A stretch of DNA of 64,000 bases from Rubeoparvulum massiliense (GTDB lineage: Bacteria; Bacillota; Bacilli; Rubeoparvulales; Rubeoparvulaceae), in NCBI RefSeq assembly GCF_001049895.1, contig NZ_CVPE01000006.1, forward strand, positions 704,503 to 768,502. Direction: 5' to 3'. Of this stretch, positions 27,022 to 35,460 are shown piece by piece (position 1 is the stretch's first letter; every line of letters begins with the position of its first letter). A program made the translations under genes and the position numbers. Below the pieces are notes generated by a model, which saw nothing but the letters and a program-made list of their open reading frames with translations, did not search any database and was not told where the DNA came from.

Positions 27022-27049
27022 AGGAACTCCCTACCTTCTATTTTACAAC

Positions 27050-27916
27050 TTAACCAAATAGAAAATTAAGCAATGTAAATGTGAAAATTACCACACTTAA
27101 AACTCCATTCATAGTAAAGAAAGCTGTATTCAACTTGGATAAATCATTGGGTGAAACTAAGGAGTGCTCATAGATTAAAATGAAGATGGCTAAAAGAACG
27201 CCAAGTAAGTATGTGTAGCCCACTGGTGTTAAGTAATAAAGGGCGACTAAGCCAATCACTGCTAGAATATGAAGAAGCTTAGAGATTCGAAGACCCCCAG
27301 CAATACCGAAGCGTACAGGAATAGAATGGAGTCCTTCTTTACGATCAAAGTCTACATCCTGACAAGCATAGATCACATCAAAGCCTGCAGTCCAGGCAGC
27401 CACCAATAAAAAGAGAACGATCCCATGCCAATCCACCTGAGCTGTGGTACCAACCCAGCCACCGAGAGGGGCTAGTCCAATGGCAACACCTAACACAAGA
27501 TGGCAAGCCCATGTAAAACGTTTAGTATAAGAGTATAAGACAAGAATAAAGACCGCTAAAGGAAGTAAGTAAACAGCAAGACGATTCAATTGATATGCTG
27601 CAAGAAATAATACCGCAAAAGAAACAATAATAAAAATCGTAACTGCTTGAGCTGAAATTTGACCTGCTGGAATCGCACGTGTTGCTGTTCGAGGATTGCT
27701 TGCATCAATGAATCGGTCGATTAACCGATTGAGGGCCATCGCAGCACTTCGCGCCCCTACCATGGCCACCGTGATCCACCCAATCTGTGCCCATGTAGGC
27801 CATGTACCGTTCACATCGAAGCTACCCAAAATCGCCCCCATATAGGCAAATGGTAATGCGAAGATTGTATGCTCAAACTTGATCATTTCTAGAATAACTT
27901 TTATCTTTTTAATCAT
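27050..27916 (-). CDS. UbiA-family prenyltransferase (MqnP-like)
   Basis: Integral membrane enzyme that attaches the heptaprenyl chain to the aromatic head group; 288 residues with about eight helices. The two Asp-rich motifs are NRLIDRFIDASNPRT near residue 64 and YACQDVDFDRKEGLHSIP near 184. It is closer to the 4-hydroxybenzoate octaprenyltransferase type than to MenA, which fits the futalosine pathway (MqnP). ATG overlaps the menG stop by one base (TAATG). Confidence 0.87.
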   Translation of the reverse strand: MIKKIKVILEMIKFEHTIFALPFAYMGAILGSFDVNGTWPTWAQIGWITVAMVGARSAAMALNRLIDRFIDASNPRTATRAIPAGQISAQAVTIFIIVSFAVLFLAAYQLNRLAVYLLPLAVFILVLYSYTKRFTWACHLVLGVAIGLAPLGGWVGTTAQVDWHGIVLFLLVAAWTAGFDVIYACQDVDFDRKEGLHSIPVRFGIAGGLRISKLLHILAVIGLVALYYLTPVGYTYLLGVLLAIFILIYEHSLVSPNDLSKLNTAFFTMNGVLSVVIFTFTLLNFLFG

Positions 27917-28662
27917 TATTGCTCACTTCCCATCGCTGGATCAGCTGGCTTCGTTCCAAGATGCATTGCTGCTACACCACCGGAAAACAGCTTCACTTCA
28001 ACCTTCTTCATCCCAGCATCTTCGAACATCTTGCGTAATTGAACGCTATCTGGAAAATTAGTTAGCGAGGTGGGAAGCCACTTATATTCATCATACTTCT
28101 TTACGAACAGTTTCCCCATTAAGGGTAAAATGTTATAAAAATAAAAATAGAATAAAGAACGGAACCATGCTTTGGGGGGCTTGGACACTTCAAGGGAGAC
28201 GATCTGTCCGCCAGGACGAACAACACGAACCATCTCTGATAAAACCTGCTGAATGTCAGGAACATTACGGAGGGCAAAACCGATGGTGGCATAATCAAAA
28301 GTATTGTCTGGGAAAGGAAGTTTCATCGCATCTCCCAAGACTAATTCAACATGTTGATCAAGATGTTCTTGCTTCACCTTCTCTTTCGCAATGGTAAGCA
28401 TCTGTTCACTAAAATCAAGACCTACTACATGACCGGTGGGACCTACTTCTTTACCTAGCTCAATGGCCCAATCGGCAGTTCCACATGCTATATCAATAGC
28501 ACGCTCTCCAGCTTTAACGCCCATCTTCTTCATCGTATATTTACGCCAAGCACGATGACGACCAAAGCTGATAATCGAATTCATTCGATCATAATCTTTC
28601 GCAATACTTTCAAAGACTTGATGTACAAAAGCTCGCTTCTCTTCTTGTTGCACTTTTTCCAT
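27916..28662 (-). CDS. menG: Demethylmenaquinone methyltransferase
   Basis: Last step of menaquinone synthesis, C-methylation by SAM; 248 residues. UbiE/MenG signatures are YDRMNSIISFGRHRAWRKYT near residue 24, IDIACGTADWAIEL near 58 and DYATIGFALRNVPD near 121, followed by EVSKPPKAWFRSLFYFYFYNILP. It is flanked by hepS upstream and the UbiA-type gene downstream, in the hepS-menG-...-hepT order of Bacillus with three futalosine genes inserted. Confidence 0.95.
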   Translation of the reverse strand: MEKVQQEEKRAFVHQVFESIAKDYDRMNSIISFGRHRAWRKYTMKKMGVKAGERAIDIACGTADWAIELGKEVGPTGHVVGLDFSEQMLTIAKEKVKQEHLDQHVELVLGDAMKLPFPDNTFDYATIGFALRNVPDIQQVLSEMVRVVRPGGQIVSLEVSKPPKAWFRSLFYFYFYNILPLMGKLFVKKYDEYKWLPTSLTNFPDSVQLRKMFEDAGMKKVEVKLFSGGVAAMHLGTKPADPAMGSEQ

Positions 28663-28721
28663 CTCTCCCCATCAACATGGTTATCCTTTATAACGAACAG
28701 TAGATTAGTCTGTGAGTGTTG

Positions 28722-29480
28722 CTAAAGTACGGAGACGGGACCCTCTGATATATCCACACCCATTTTCTCATTGATATATTGGAGTGTACTTTGGATAAAT
28801 TGGGTTATCGCTGTTTCTGTATCCCCATGAGGATCGCTTATATCATCCCAATGTATAATCGCTTCTTGTTGAAGAAGCTGCAATTGTTCTTCAATCTGAA
28901 CCATCTCATTCGCTGGATCCCATCGTACTTGTGCTAATCGTTCTAAAAGTATCAGAGCATGCTTGATCGCCTGGGCTGTGGGTAAGCATTCCTTAAAAAT
29001 CACTTGGAAAAGAGAGAGATCACGTTTCCACAAGAGCGCATGGCGCTGATCTGGCGTCCATGAGTCCTTAAGGTAGAGTTCCATCTTCGCTTCATTGATT
29101 GAACCGATGGCTTGGGCAAAGTGATGAATCAAAGAGATTCGCCCTCGTATTGCCAATTGTTCATAATAACGACTACTGAAGAAATCACCAGCTAAAACAG
29201 TGAGCTGACGCTTCCTGTATAACCAAGCATCATGCTCTTCTCCTACGCTCACCTGTTCATGATGATTGAGTGCCATCTGAATCAGTAATGCAGGCAAGAC
29301 TAACTCTTCTCTATCCTTAGGTTTTATCAGTGCTTGTCGGAGTAATTGTATAACCAGAATCCAGCTGGTCTGATCCAATGGAGGATAGGTGACATAGTTT
29401 GACAGGTATGAATGGTTTGTTAGTTGTACCGCTCTCTGCGACAAGATGTTATATTCCTCGATTGCATTCAGTTCTTTCAT
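28722..29480 (-). CDS. hepS: Heptaprenyl diphosphate synthase component I
   Basis: Non-catalytic subunit that pairs with HepT and sets the C35 product length; 252 residues. The family pattern TVLAGDFFSSRYYEQLA is near residue 107, with helical stretches on both sides. ATG 29480 has GGAGG seven bases upstream; an ATG 24 bases earlier starts within the leader. It is the first gene of the hepS-menG-UbiA-UbiX-mqnA-hepT block. Sequence is poorly conserved in this family, so position supports the call. Confidence 0.85.
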   Translation of the reverse strand: MKELNAIEEYNILSQRAVQLTNHSYLSNYVTYPPLDQTSWILVIQLLRQALIKPKDREELVLPALLIQMALNHHEQVSVGEEHDAWLYRKRQLTVLAGDFFSSRYYEQLAIRGRISLIHHFAQAIGSINEAKMELYLKDSWTPDQRHALLWKRDLSLFQVIFKECLPTAQAIKHALILLERLAQVRWDPANEMVQIEEQLQLLQQEAIIHWDDISDPHGDTETAITQFIQSTLQYINEKMGVDISEGPVSVL

Positions 29481-29608
29481 CCTCGTTCCTCCATTATTTC
29501 GCATTCATAACAGAACTCACAAGACGCCCATTATTATCCATTCGTCAAGGATACGTAAATTCTTGACCAATCATTAAAAAGTATATCATAAAAGCATGGG
29601 GGGAACAC

Positions 29609-30148
29609 CTATTGGATCGATTCCTTTGATCCTTTTGTATTATACCAACTTTCCCATACAGTTGTCTCATGCAAATCACCGATCTGCTTCAAATATTCTT
29701 TGAGTGAGAGCAGTTCAGTAGGCTGATGTGCTTGCAGATCCTCTCGAAGCGTTGTATGCGTAAGCATTAAGATCTTATTCTGTGAATCATGGATAAAAAT
29801 ACGTGTAACCATCTGCTCCACATTGGAGGTTTGTGCATAGATTAACTCCGTAGTCTCCTTCACAAGCTTGTACGTCTTCTCTGCTGATTGTAGCGCTGTT
29901 AAATGATAATCGATCTCTAGACCACCATTGAGCCAACGAACCTGCCCTACCTGTTCCACAGCGGGAAGGCGGATGATCAAATCCGGGATACCTTCTTCAG
30001 TTAGTGTGACACTCTTGTTGAGACGTAATACAGGAACTTCTCCAGTTTGATGTTGTTTAAAGCCATCCACAATAGGTAATAGAGTCAAAAGCATTGCAAG
30101 GATGATCCCAAGAATAAGGGAGAAGCCAAGCCCTCTACTCAATTTCAT
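29609..30148 (-). CDS. Membrane-anchored protein of unknown function
   Basis: Not recognised. 179 residues from ATG 30148, which has GAGGAGG seven bases upstream. A basic N-terminus and one hydrophobic segment (GFSLILGIILAMLLTLLPIV, residues 7-26) suggest a signal anchor with the remainder outside. No lipobox Cys and no clear signal-peptidase site. The external part is polar and probably alpha/beta. It sits between mtrB and hepS, where B. subtilis has nothing; the gap to the chosen hepS start is about 130 bases. Confidence 0.6.
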   Translation of the reverse strand: MKLSRGLGFSLILGIILAMLLTLLPIVDGFKQHQTGEVPVLRLNKSVTLTEEGIPDLIIRLPAVEQVGQVRWLNGGLEIDYHLTALQSAEKTYKLVKETTELIYAQTSNVEQMVTRIFIHDSQNKILMLTHTTLREDLQAHQPTELLSLKEYLKQIGDLHETTVWESWYNTKGSKESIQ

Positions 30149-30179
30149 GGCAATTCCTCCTCTTATTCTATTCATACAA

Positions 30180-30212
30180 CAAAAAAAGCAGGCTATGACT
30201 AACGCCTGCTTT
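30180..30212 (-). terminator. Terminator at the end of mtrB
   Basis: Minus strand: AAAGCAGGC, a 10-base loop, GCCTGCTTTTTTT. The stem overlaps the mtrB stop codon region and separates mtrB from the unknown gene downstream. Confidence 0.85.
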
Positions 30213-30432
30213 ACGCTTTTGAATCTGATTCCATTTGGGCAAAACTGGAGATCACGGAAGCTTTTCCACGGATTTTCATAGCAGAAGTGGTATCTGTAAA
30301 TTGAACGATGAGCACCTCACCCTTATCCAACTTCTCAGTGTGATGAAATTTAGTCGTCTGCCCCCGTGTCAAACCCATGACTTGAACGCCATTCTCTTCT
30401 GCTTTAATCATTATGAATGCTTGTTCGGCCAC
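30211..30432 (-). CDS. mtrB: trp RNA-binding attenuation protein (TRAP)
   Basis: Forms an 11-subunit ring that binds tryptophan and GAG/UAG repeats in trp leader RNA to cause termination. The protein carries [28 protein letters not shown] and the RNA-contacting KIRGKA near its C-terminus. A GTG at 30432 gives 73 residues, close to the 75 of B. subtilis, and has AAGGAG seven bases upstream; ATGs at 30450 and 30438 are not well placed relative to a ribosome site. A terminator-like hairpin lies just 30 bases upstream, between mtrB and tRNA-Pro. Confidence 0.93.
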   Translation of the reverse strand: MAEQAFIMIKAEENGVQVMGLTRGQTTKFHHTEKLDKGEVLIVQFTDTTSAMKIRGKASVISSFAQMESDSKA

Positions 30433-30460
30433 GTCCATGCTCCTTTTCATCTCTTTTCAT

Positions 30461-30495
30461 GAAAAAACCATGATTTCTAAGAAGAACCCATGGTT
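30461..30495 (-). terminator. Terminator between tRNA-Pro and mtrB
   Basis: Minus strand: AACCATG, a 16-base loop, CATGGTTTTTT. It ends the tRNA transcript, but the T-tract is only about 30 bases upstream of the mtrB start, leaving little room for a separate promoter. Confidence 0.7.
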
Positions 30496-30533
30496 ACTTA
30501 CCGTTACTAATGAAATTACGATAGATACATAGA

Positions 30534-30610
30534 TGGTCGGGATGGCCGGATTTGAACCGACGACCTCCACACCCCCAGTGTGGCGCGCTACCAAGCTACG
30601 CTACATCCCG
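30534..30610 (-). tRNA. tRNA-Pro (anticodon GGG)
   Basis: 77-nt tRNA on the minus strand. Acceptor stem CGGGATG/CATCCCG, D-arm GCG...CGC with GG in the loop, anticodon stem CCACA/TGTGG with loop CTGGGGG giving anticodon GGG (proline), T-arm with TTCGAAT, and an encoded CCA at 30534-30536. All stems pair. It lies between folE and mtrB, which are adjacent in B. subtilis. Confidence 0.95.
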
Positions 30611-30683
30611 TTTTGCTGACAAGACTTATTGTATTCAATATTACATGCCTTGTCAACGTTCATTTTTTCCTATCCTCATGCGT

Positions 30684-31241
30684 CTATCCGCGGATCAGCT
30701 GTATAACCTCTTCACGAGCATGTGTATCCGTTTCAAAGATTCCACGGGCGGCGATGGTTACTGTTTTGGAACCAGGTTTCTTTACACCGCGCATGGTCAT
30801 GCACATATGCTCGGCTTCAACCACCACAATGGCACCATGGGGCTCTAACGTCTCCATAATGGAATTGGCAACGGTAGAGGTGATCCGCTCTTGCAATTGA
30901 GGACGGCGTGCCACAGCCTCTACAGCGCGAGCTAGCTTAGATAAGCCTGTCACACGACCACCCTTCGGGATATAGCCAACATGTGCTACACCAAAAAAAG
31001 GTACTAAATGATGCTCACACATGGAATAGAAGGGAATATCCTTCACTAAGACCAGTTCCTCATGCTCCTCTGAAAAAACGACTTGAAAATATTCGCGGGG
31101 ATCCTGCTGGAGACCACTAAACACCTCTTCGTACATCTTTGCAACTCGTTTTGGTGTATCGAGTAAGCCTTCACGATTTGGATCTTCACCGATGGCCTCT
31201 ATGATCATTCGAACTGCTTGCTCGAGCTTTTCTTGATCCAT
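30684..31241 (-). CDS. folE: GTP cyclohydrolase I
   Basis: Converts GTP to 7,8-dihydroneopterin triphosphate, the first step of folate synthesis; 185 residues. Signatures: [18 protein letters not shown] near residue 25, the zinc site [18 protein letters not shown] near 75, and [16 protein letters not shown] near 147 with the third zinc-ligand Cys. Also called mtrA in B. subtilis because it precedes mtrB. The GAGGAGG ribosome site is 13 bases from the ATG, a long spacing; no other in-frame start is available. Confidence 0.96.
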   Translation of the reverse strand: MDQEKLEQAVRMIIEAIGEDPNREGLLDTPKRVAKMYEEVFSGLQQDPREYFQVVFSEEHEELVLVKDIPFYSMCEHHLVPFFGVAHVGYIPKGGRVTGLSKLARAVEAVARRPQLQERITSTVANSIMETLEPHGAIVVVEAEHMCMTMRGVKKPGSKTVTIAARGIFETDTHAREEVIQLIRG

Positions 31242-31375
31242 CGTTAATGTTCATCCTCCTCTATTTTCTATCCAGGTCGATTGATATCTCCCTATGAATT
31301 AGCCCTTTTATTTAGTACTTCCTTTATAGATATAACACAAGAGTGGATGAAAGGTAAATACTACATGCTCATGTG

Positions 31376-31402
31376 AAAAAACCCACACCGAAGTGTGGGT
31401 TT
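31376..31402 (-). terminator. Terminator after hbs
   Basis: Minus strand: ACCCACAC, a 4-base TTCG loop, GTGTGGGT and TTTTT. The stable tetraloop makes this a strong terminator 18 bases past the hbs stop. Confidence 0.9.
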
Positions 31403-31419
31403 ATGTATTCAGCGAATAA

Positions 31420-31692
31420 TTACTGAATCTCTTCTTTTAAGCCTTTACCAGGTTTAAAAGCAGGAACTTTACTAGCAGCAATTGTGATTTCTTCACCAGT
31501 TTGAGGATTGCGACCTTTACGGGCAGCACGTTCACGTACCTCAAATGTTCCAAAACCAATCAATTGAACTTTTTCCCCGTCTTTTAATGCTCCGCTAATG
31601 GATGCGAAGACTGCTTCAACTGCTTTTGTTGCATCTTTTTTAGTCAATTCTGTTACTTCTGCAACTTTTGCAATCAATTCTGTTTTGTTCAT
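31420..31692 (-). CDS. hbs: HU DNA-binding protein
   Basis: Histone-like protein that bends and compacts DNA; 90 residues beginning [16 protein letters not shown]. The beta-arm motif [21 protein letters not shown] (residues about 46-66) and the ending [15 protein letters not shown] are characteristic. ATG 31692 follows GGAGGAGG; the longer frame to 31728 is leader. It lies between spoIVA and folE, as in B. subtilis, with its own strong terminator. Confidence 0.97.
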   Translation of the reverse strand: MNKTELIAKVAEVTELTKKDATKAVEAVFASISGALKDGEKVQLIGFGTFEVRERAARKGRNPQTGEEITIAASKVPAFKPGKGLKEEIQ

Positions 31693-31920
31693 TTCTTCAC
31701 CTCCTCCCAAGGTCTTATGAATGTTCACTATCTTTGTAACCCATTTTGCAGGATTTTATACTGAAAATCAAGCAAAAAATAGTGAAAAAACCAGTTTTAT
31801 CAACGTTTTTTAATAAAATGGGTCTAAAGTACTTTTAAAAAGGTCTTCCTAATTCTAGAAAACTAACTAATACCATGGCTATCTTAAATCATCTACTCGC
31901 CATCTTGCAAGTAGTTTTGC

Positions 31921-31970
31921 AAAAAAAAAAGAAGAAATCGCGTGATTACACACAATTTCCTCTTTTTTTC
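31921..31970 (-). terminator. Terminator after spoIVA
   Basis: Minus strand: AGAGGAAAT and ATTTCTTCT pair (one G-U) with further pairing inside, followed by a run of ten T. It lies just past the spoIVA stop at 31982. Confidence 0.75.
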
Positions 31971-31981
31971 GGAATATGAAC

Positions 31982-33460
31982 CTAGAGTATAATCGCAATC
32001 AAGCCTCCAGATCCCTCGTTAACAATCCGCTCCAATGTCTCTTGCAATTTATAACGAGCATTCTCTGGCATCATCGACAGTTTTCCAGAAATACCTTCTT
32101 TTACAATGGAATTGAGTGAGCGTCCGAATATTTCTGAATTCCAAATAGCTTGGGGATCCTCTTCAAAATCCTGCATCAAATAACGAACCAATTCCTCACT
32201 CTGCTTCTCTGTACCAATAATGGGTGCGAACTCATAATCCACATCCACCTTGACCAGATGAAGGGAGGGCGCTTTTGCACGAAGGCGTACGCCATAGCGT
32301 GCTCCCTGTCGGATCAGCTCTGGCTCATCCAATACCATTTCTTCTAAAGTGGGTGGAGCGATACCATAGCCTGTTGCTCGTACTGATTCCAAGGCATCTG
32401 CTACCTGATCATACTCTTTTTTTGCTTTACTAAATTGCTGCATCAGCTGTAAGAGATGAGCCTTATCCTTGATCTCCACGCCGACGGTTTCCATTAGGAT
32501 CTGATCATAGAGTGCCTCTGGTGCATGCAAATCAATCTCAGCAATCCCTTGCCCCATATTGATGGATGAAAGATTAGCCTGTTCGATATATTCATACTGG
32601 TCGAAATTGCCCATCACCCGATCCACATCGCGCAGACGGCGAATATCCTGAATCGTCTCGCGAACTGCTTCTTCGTAATGATTGCGAAGCCAATGTCCAT
32701 CCTCCAATACCATCACCCAGGAGGGAAGGTTCACATTCACTTCGTGGACGGGGAATTCGAAGAGTACCTCTTTCATAATCTGGAGAATATCTGTCTCCCG
32801 CATGGTCTCCACACTGACAGCAACCACCGGGATATCATATTTCTCAACCAATTCCATGCGGAGGCTCTCCGTCTCTTCACGCTCCGGATTGAGCGTATTA
32901 AGAACAACAATAAAGGGTTTTCCCACCTCTTTCAACTCTTGTATAACCCGTTCTTCTGCTTCCACGTAGGCGCCACGAGGTAGATCCGTCACTGTTCCAT
33001 CGGTGGTCACCACAATTCCTAAGGTGGAGTGATCTTGAATCACCTTTTTCGTTCCTAATTCAGCTGCTTCATGAAAGGGAACAGGCTGGTCGTACCAAGG
33101 TGTACTAATCATACGAGGGCCATTCTCATCTTCATACCCTTGTGCTCCTTCTACAGCATACCCTACGCAATCAACAACGCGTACATTCACATCGAGACCT
33201 TCGTCTACATGGATGCCAATCGCTTGATTAGGAACAAATTTTGGTTCTGTTGTCATGATGGTTTTTCCTGCTGCACTCTGGGGTAGCTCGTCAATGGCCC
33301 GTTCTCGGTCTGCTTCATTCATGATGTTAGGAATAACGATTGCATCCATAAAACGCTTGATAAACGTGGATTTTCCTGTACGAACAGGACCAACAATGCC
33401 TAAATAGATATCGCCCCCCGTACGCTCTGCAATATCCTGAAAAATATCGACGCGTTCCAT
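31982..33460 (-). CDS. spoIVA: Spore coat assembly ATPase SpoIVA
   Basis: Polymerises with ATP hydrolysis on the forespore surface to form the basement layer on which the coat is built; 492 residues, the usual length. The P-loop is GPVRTGKSTFIKRF near residue 25, followed by VVDCVGYAVEGAQGYEDENG near 95 and the conserved C-terminus VNEGSGGLIAIIL. In B. subtilis it is transcribed by sigma E in the mother cell. Its presence shows this is an endospore former. It stands alone between hbs and yphF. Confidence 0.98.
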   Translation of the reverse strand: MERVDIFQDIAERTGGDIYLGIVGPVRTGKSTFIKRFMDAIVIPNIMNEADRERAIDELPQSAAGKTIMTTEPKFVPNQAIGIHVDEGLDVNVRVVDCVGYAVEGAQGYEDENGPRMISTPWYDQPVPFHEAAELGTKKVIQDHSTLGIVVTTDGTVTDLPRGAYVEAEERVIQELKEVGKPFIVVLNTLNPEREETESLRMELVEKYDIPVVAVSVETMRETDILQIMKEVLFEFPVHEVNVNLPSWVMVLEDGHWLRNHYEEAVRETIQDIRRLRDVDRVMGNFDQYEYIEQANLSSINMGQGIAEIDLHAPEALYDQILMETVGVEIKDKAHLLQLMQQFSKAKKEYDQVADALESVRATGYGIAPPTLEEMVLDEPELIRQGARYGVRLRAKAPSLHLVKVDVDYEFAPIIGTEKQSEELVRYLMQDFEEDPQAIWNSEIFGRSLNSIVKEGISGKLSMMPENARYKLQETLERIVNEGSGGLIAIIL

Positions 33461-33552
33461 CCCTTTTCCTCCTTATCACCTGGACTCCCGTCATCTTCCT
33501 GACATGGACAACCCGTTAAGAGTAATGGGTTATGCAAAAGGAAGAATGAACA

Positions 33553-33604
33553 CAAAAATCCTGTCCGCTTTTCTATGATTCTATTAAGCGGACAGGATTT
33601 TTAT
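33553..33604. terminator. Strong bidirectional-type hairpin between spoIVA and yphF
   Basis: A perfect 15-bp stem (AAATCCTGTCCGCTT and complement) with a 15-base loop has T-tracts on both strands. On the minus strand it ends yphF transcription 16 bases past the stop. Confidence 0.88.
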
Positions 33605-33619
33605 GACTGTATACCTGAA

Positions 33620-34339
33620 TTAATATGGTTGATTCGGGTCCAACTTCAGCTTGCCTTCTTCCCAATATATCGGAGCACCACAATTGGGGACAAAGGGAGT
33701 GTTCTCCACAATTAACCAACGTAAATCTCGGTCTTGCTCCTCCCCTTCTACTAGCATGGTTTGGATTTCTGGACGAAAATCAACAATTAATCGTCCAGAA
33801 CGGTGGAGTAATAGTGGTAACTGCCGATCAGAAAATGGACTTTTAATCCACGCCTTCTGTCTTCCCAACTTATCCTCGTTTAATGTATAGTAGCCTGGCT
33901 CAACCTCCTCTAAAGTCGGATATTGTCCCTGCTTTTTCACATATTCAATCAACCAGCGTTGTAGATCGTTCACCTGCTGGATCAGATGAAGATCCATGGC
34001 TCGAACTGCTTGCTCACCTTCTGGATCAAGGATCACAAAGCGGTAAATTCCGCCCTCCTCATAGGCTGGTTCTGGAATATGTGTAAGGTAGTGAGGATAG
34101 AGCTTGGCCAGTTCAATTTCATATTTTTCAAAAATTGGCGTGTCTCGATCCTTAGTAACGATAGGAAGAATTGCCTTCTCCTTATAATATTGATGCACTG
34201 CATCCTCGATTTGCTGAACCGCTACTGGAAGCATTGTATTATTTTTTTGCAGAACATCTTGAGGAACAGCACATCCGCTGCTTAGGGCTAGTATGATTGT
34301 CACAAGACCTATTCGTAAGAATGTAGGTAACTTCCGCAT
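33620..34339 (-). CDS. yphF: Lipoprotein YphF-like
   Basis: Predicted lipoprotein of 239 residues. The signal peptide MRKLPTFLRIGLVTIILALSSGC ends in the lipobox LSSGC, with lipidated Cys23. The remainder is extracellular, with no known catalytic motif; it contains PTLEEVEPGYYTLNEDKLG and ends with a conserved FVPNCGAPIYWEEGK stretch. Location next to spoIVA and before yphE-gpsA corresponds to B. subtilis yphF, of unknown function. Identity is from position, lipobox and length. Confidence 0.75.
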   Translation of the reverse strand: MRKLPTFLRIGLVTIILALSSGCAVPQDVLQKNNTMLPVAVQQIEDAVHQYYKEKAILPIVTKDRDTPIFEKYEIELAKLYPHYLTHIPEPAYEEGGIYRFVILDPEGEQAVRAMDLHLIQQVNDLQRWLIEYVKKQGQYPTLEEVEPGYYTLNEDKLGRQKAWIKSPFSDRQLPLLLHRSGRLIVDFRPEIQTMLVEGEEQDRDLRWLIVENTPFVPNCGAPIYWEEGKLKLDPNQPY

Positions 34340-34398
34340 TCTCCTTCTCCTTTTCTACATGGTTGCCACGATTGAACAATGGCGATGTCAGAGGACGA

Positions 34399-34701
34399 TC
34401 AGCGATATGGAGTGTACTGAATTATAATATCTTCCTCCACATCCTTCACAATTGCTTGGCATGCTAAGCGAAATCCCTCTGCAAGCTCTTTTTTACGCAG
34501 ACGAAGTTCCTCTGCTTCTGTAGGAGGCTGTAATCCATCTTGACCACTAAGCACCTGACAACGGCAGCGTGCACATGTACCACGTAGGCAATTAAAACCC
34601 CAAGGGACGGATTCCGTCTGAATTAAATGCAGTAATGTTGCTCCAGATTTAAGTGGAATCGAAACAGTTTCCTGTGCTGTAACTACTTGTAAATTCGCCA
34701 T
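34399..34701 (-). CDS. 2Fe-2S ferredoxin
   Basis: Small plant-type [2Fe-2S] electron carrier, 100 residues. Cluster cysteines are C38-x4-C43-x2-C46 (NCLRGTCARC) and C81 (LACQAIV). No signal peptide, so cytoplasmic. It is inserted between yphE and yphF; I do not know it from the B. subtilis locus. The redox partner cannot be told from the neighbours. GGAGGGATC precedes the ATG. Confidence 0.88.
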   Translation of the reverse strand: MANLQVVTAQETVSIPLKSGATLLHLIQTESVPWGFNCLRGTCARCRCQVLSGQDGLQPPTEAEELRLRKKELAEGFRLACQAIVKDVEEDIIIQYTPYR

Positions 34702-34754
34702 TGATCATGATCCCTCCAGCTTATTCTCTTCGGTTGTTTAAATTCTTTCAATCC

Positions 34755-34925
34755 TCATGAAAAGAGGACAATAAAGATCAAGAGAGCAATTGGTAATAGT
34801 AAAAGATAGGCTATTAAAGATACAGCATTCCTTAGCCATCCCTGTTTCTGACGTGCAAATAATATTAGAAAGTTGGCAAAAACCATCATAAAAATTGCCA
34901 TGATGGCAATCATCATCGTTCCCAT
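34755..34925 (-). CDS. yphE: DUF2768 small membrane protein YphE-like
   Basis: Small protein with two membrane helices, 56 residues from ATG 34925 (a longer frame begins at 34958 without a ribosome site; ATG 34916 is also possible). The family pattern FLILFARQKQGWLRNAVSLIAYLLL joins the helices with a basic loop. Function unknown. It is near gpsA, as yphE is in B. subtilis, though a divergent gene lies between them here. Confidence 0.65.
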   Translation of the reverse strand: MGTMMIAIMAIFMMVFANFLILFARQKQGWLRNAVSLIAYLLLLPIALLIFIVLFS

Positions 34926-35041
34926 ATCCTTCAGCCATCCTTTTTTATGAATAATCATGATTTATTCACTATTATAGCATAATGTTAATATAATGACTGT
35001 AAAAATAGTACTTATTCATAGAGAGAAAGGAACGATCAGTG

Positions 35042-35353
35042 ATGGTACAGCAATACTATCGCCCGCCTACCCGCGGTTTTTATCAGCTCCCCAATTATCA
35101 GCCACCCAGTTGGTATCCATACGCCAATGATTACGCTTATTCGCCCTATGGTAGAGCCACACTTCCGCCACAGAGAAGAGAAGTAGCCAATCCACCTCAA
35201 GAGGATCGTCTTCGAACGCTTCAGAAAAAAGTTCAATCCTTCCAGCATGGCTTAGAACAGATGAATAAGATGGTTCAGCTCTACCGATTGATCCGTACCT
35301 TTGGTCCACTATTCCTAACCACCACCAAATCATCCAATACCACTGGAAGATAA
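35042..35353 (+). CDS. Tyr/Pro/Gln-rich small protein
   Basis: 103-residue protein from ATG 35042 (AAAGGAACG upstream). The first 45 residues are rich in Tyr, Pro and Gln without charge clusters (YYRPPTRGFYQLPNYQPP), then a helical, charged region (EDRLRTLQKKVQSFQHGLEQMNKM) and a short hydrophobic end. The composition recalls small coat-associated proteins and YppG-type proteins, but I cannot assign it. It is the only plus-strand gene in this part and ends before a shared terminator. Confidence 0.5.
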   Translation: MVQQYYRPPTRGFYQLPNYQPPSWYPYANDYAYSPYGRATLPPQRREVANPPQEDRLRTLQKKVQSFQHGLEQMNKMVQLYRLIRTFGPLFLTTTKSSNTTGR

Positions 35354-35384
35354 AAAAAGCGGCTACCTATACGGTGCCGCTCTT
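35352..35384. terminator. Terminator between plus-strand small gene and gpsA
   Basis: AGCGGC/GCCGCT stem with a 12-base partly paired loop. The minus strand has seven T after it, the plus strand CTTTCT. It probably ends gpsA and may serve the convergent small gene. Confidence 0.7.
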
Positions 35385-35460
35385 TCTCTGTGCTTGATGA
35401 GCCTTTTTGATCTAATGTATGTCTGTTTTATCCTCTTCGATATGACATAATCGCCTATTT

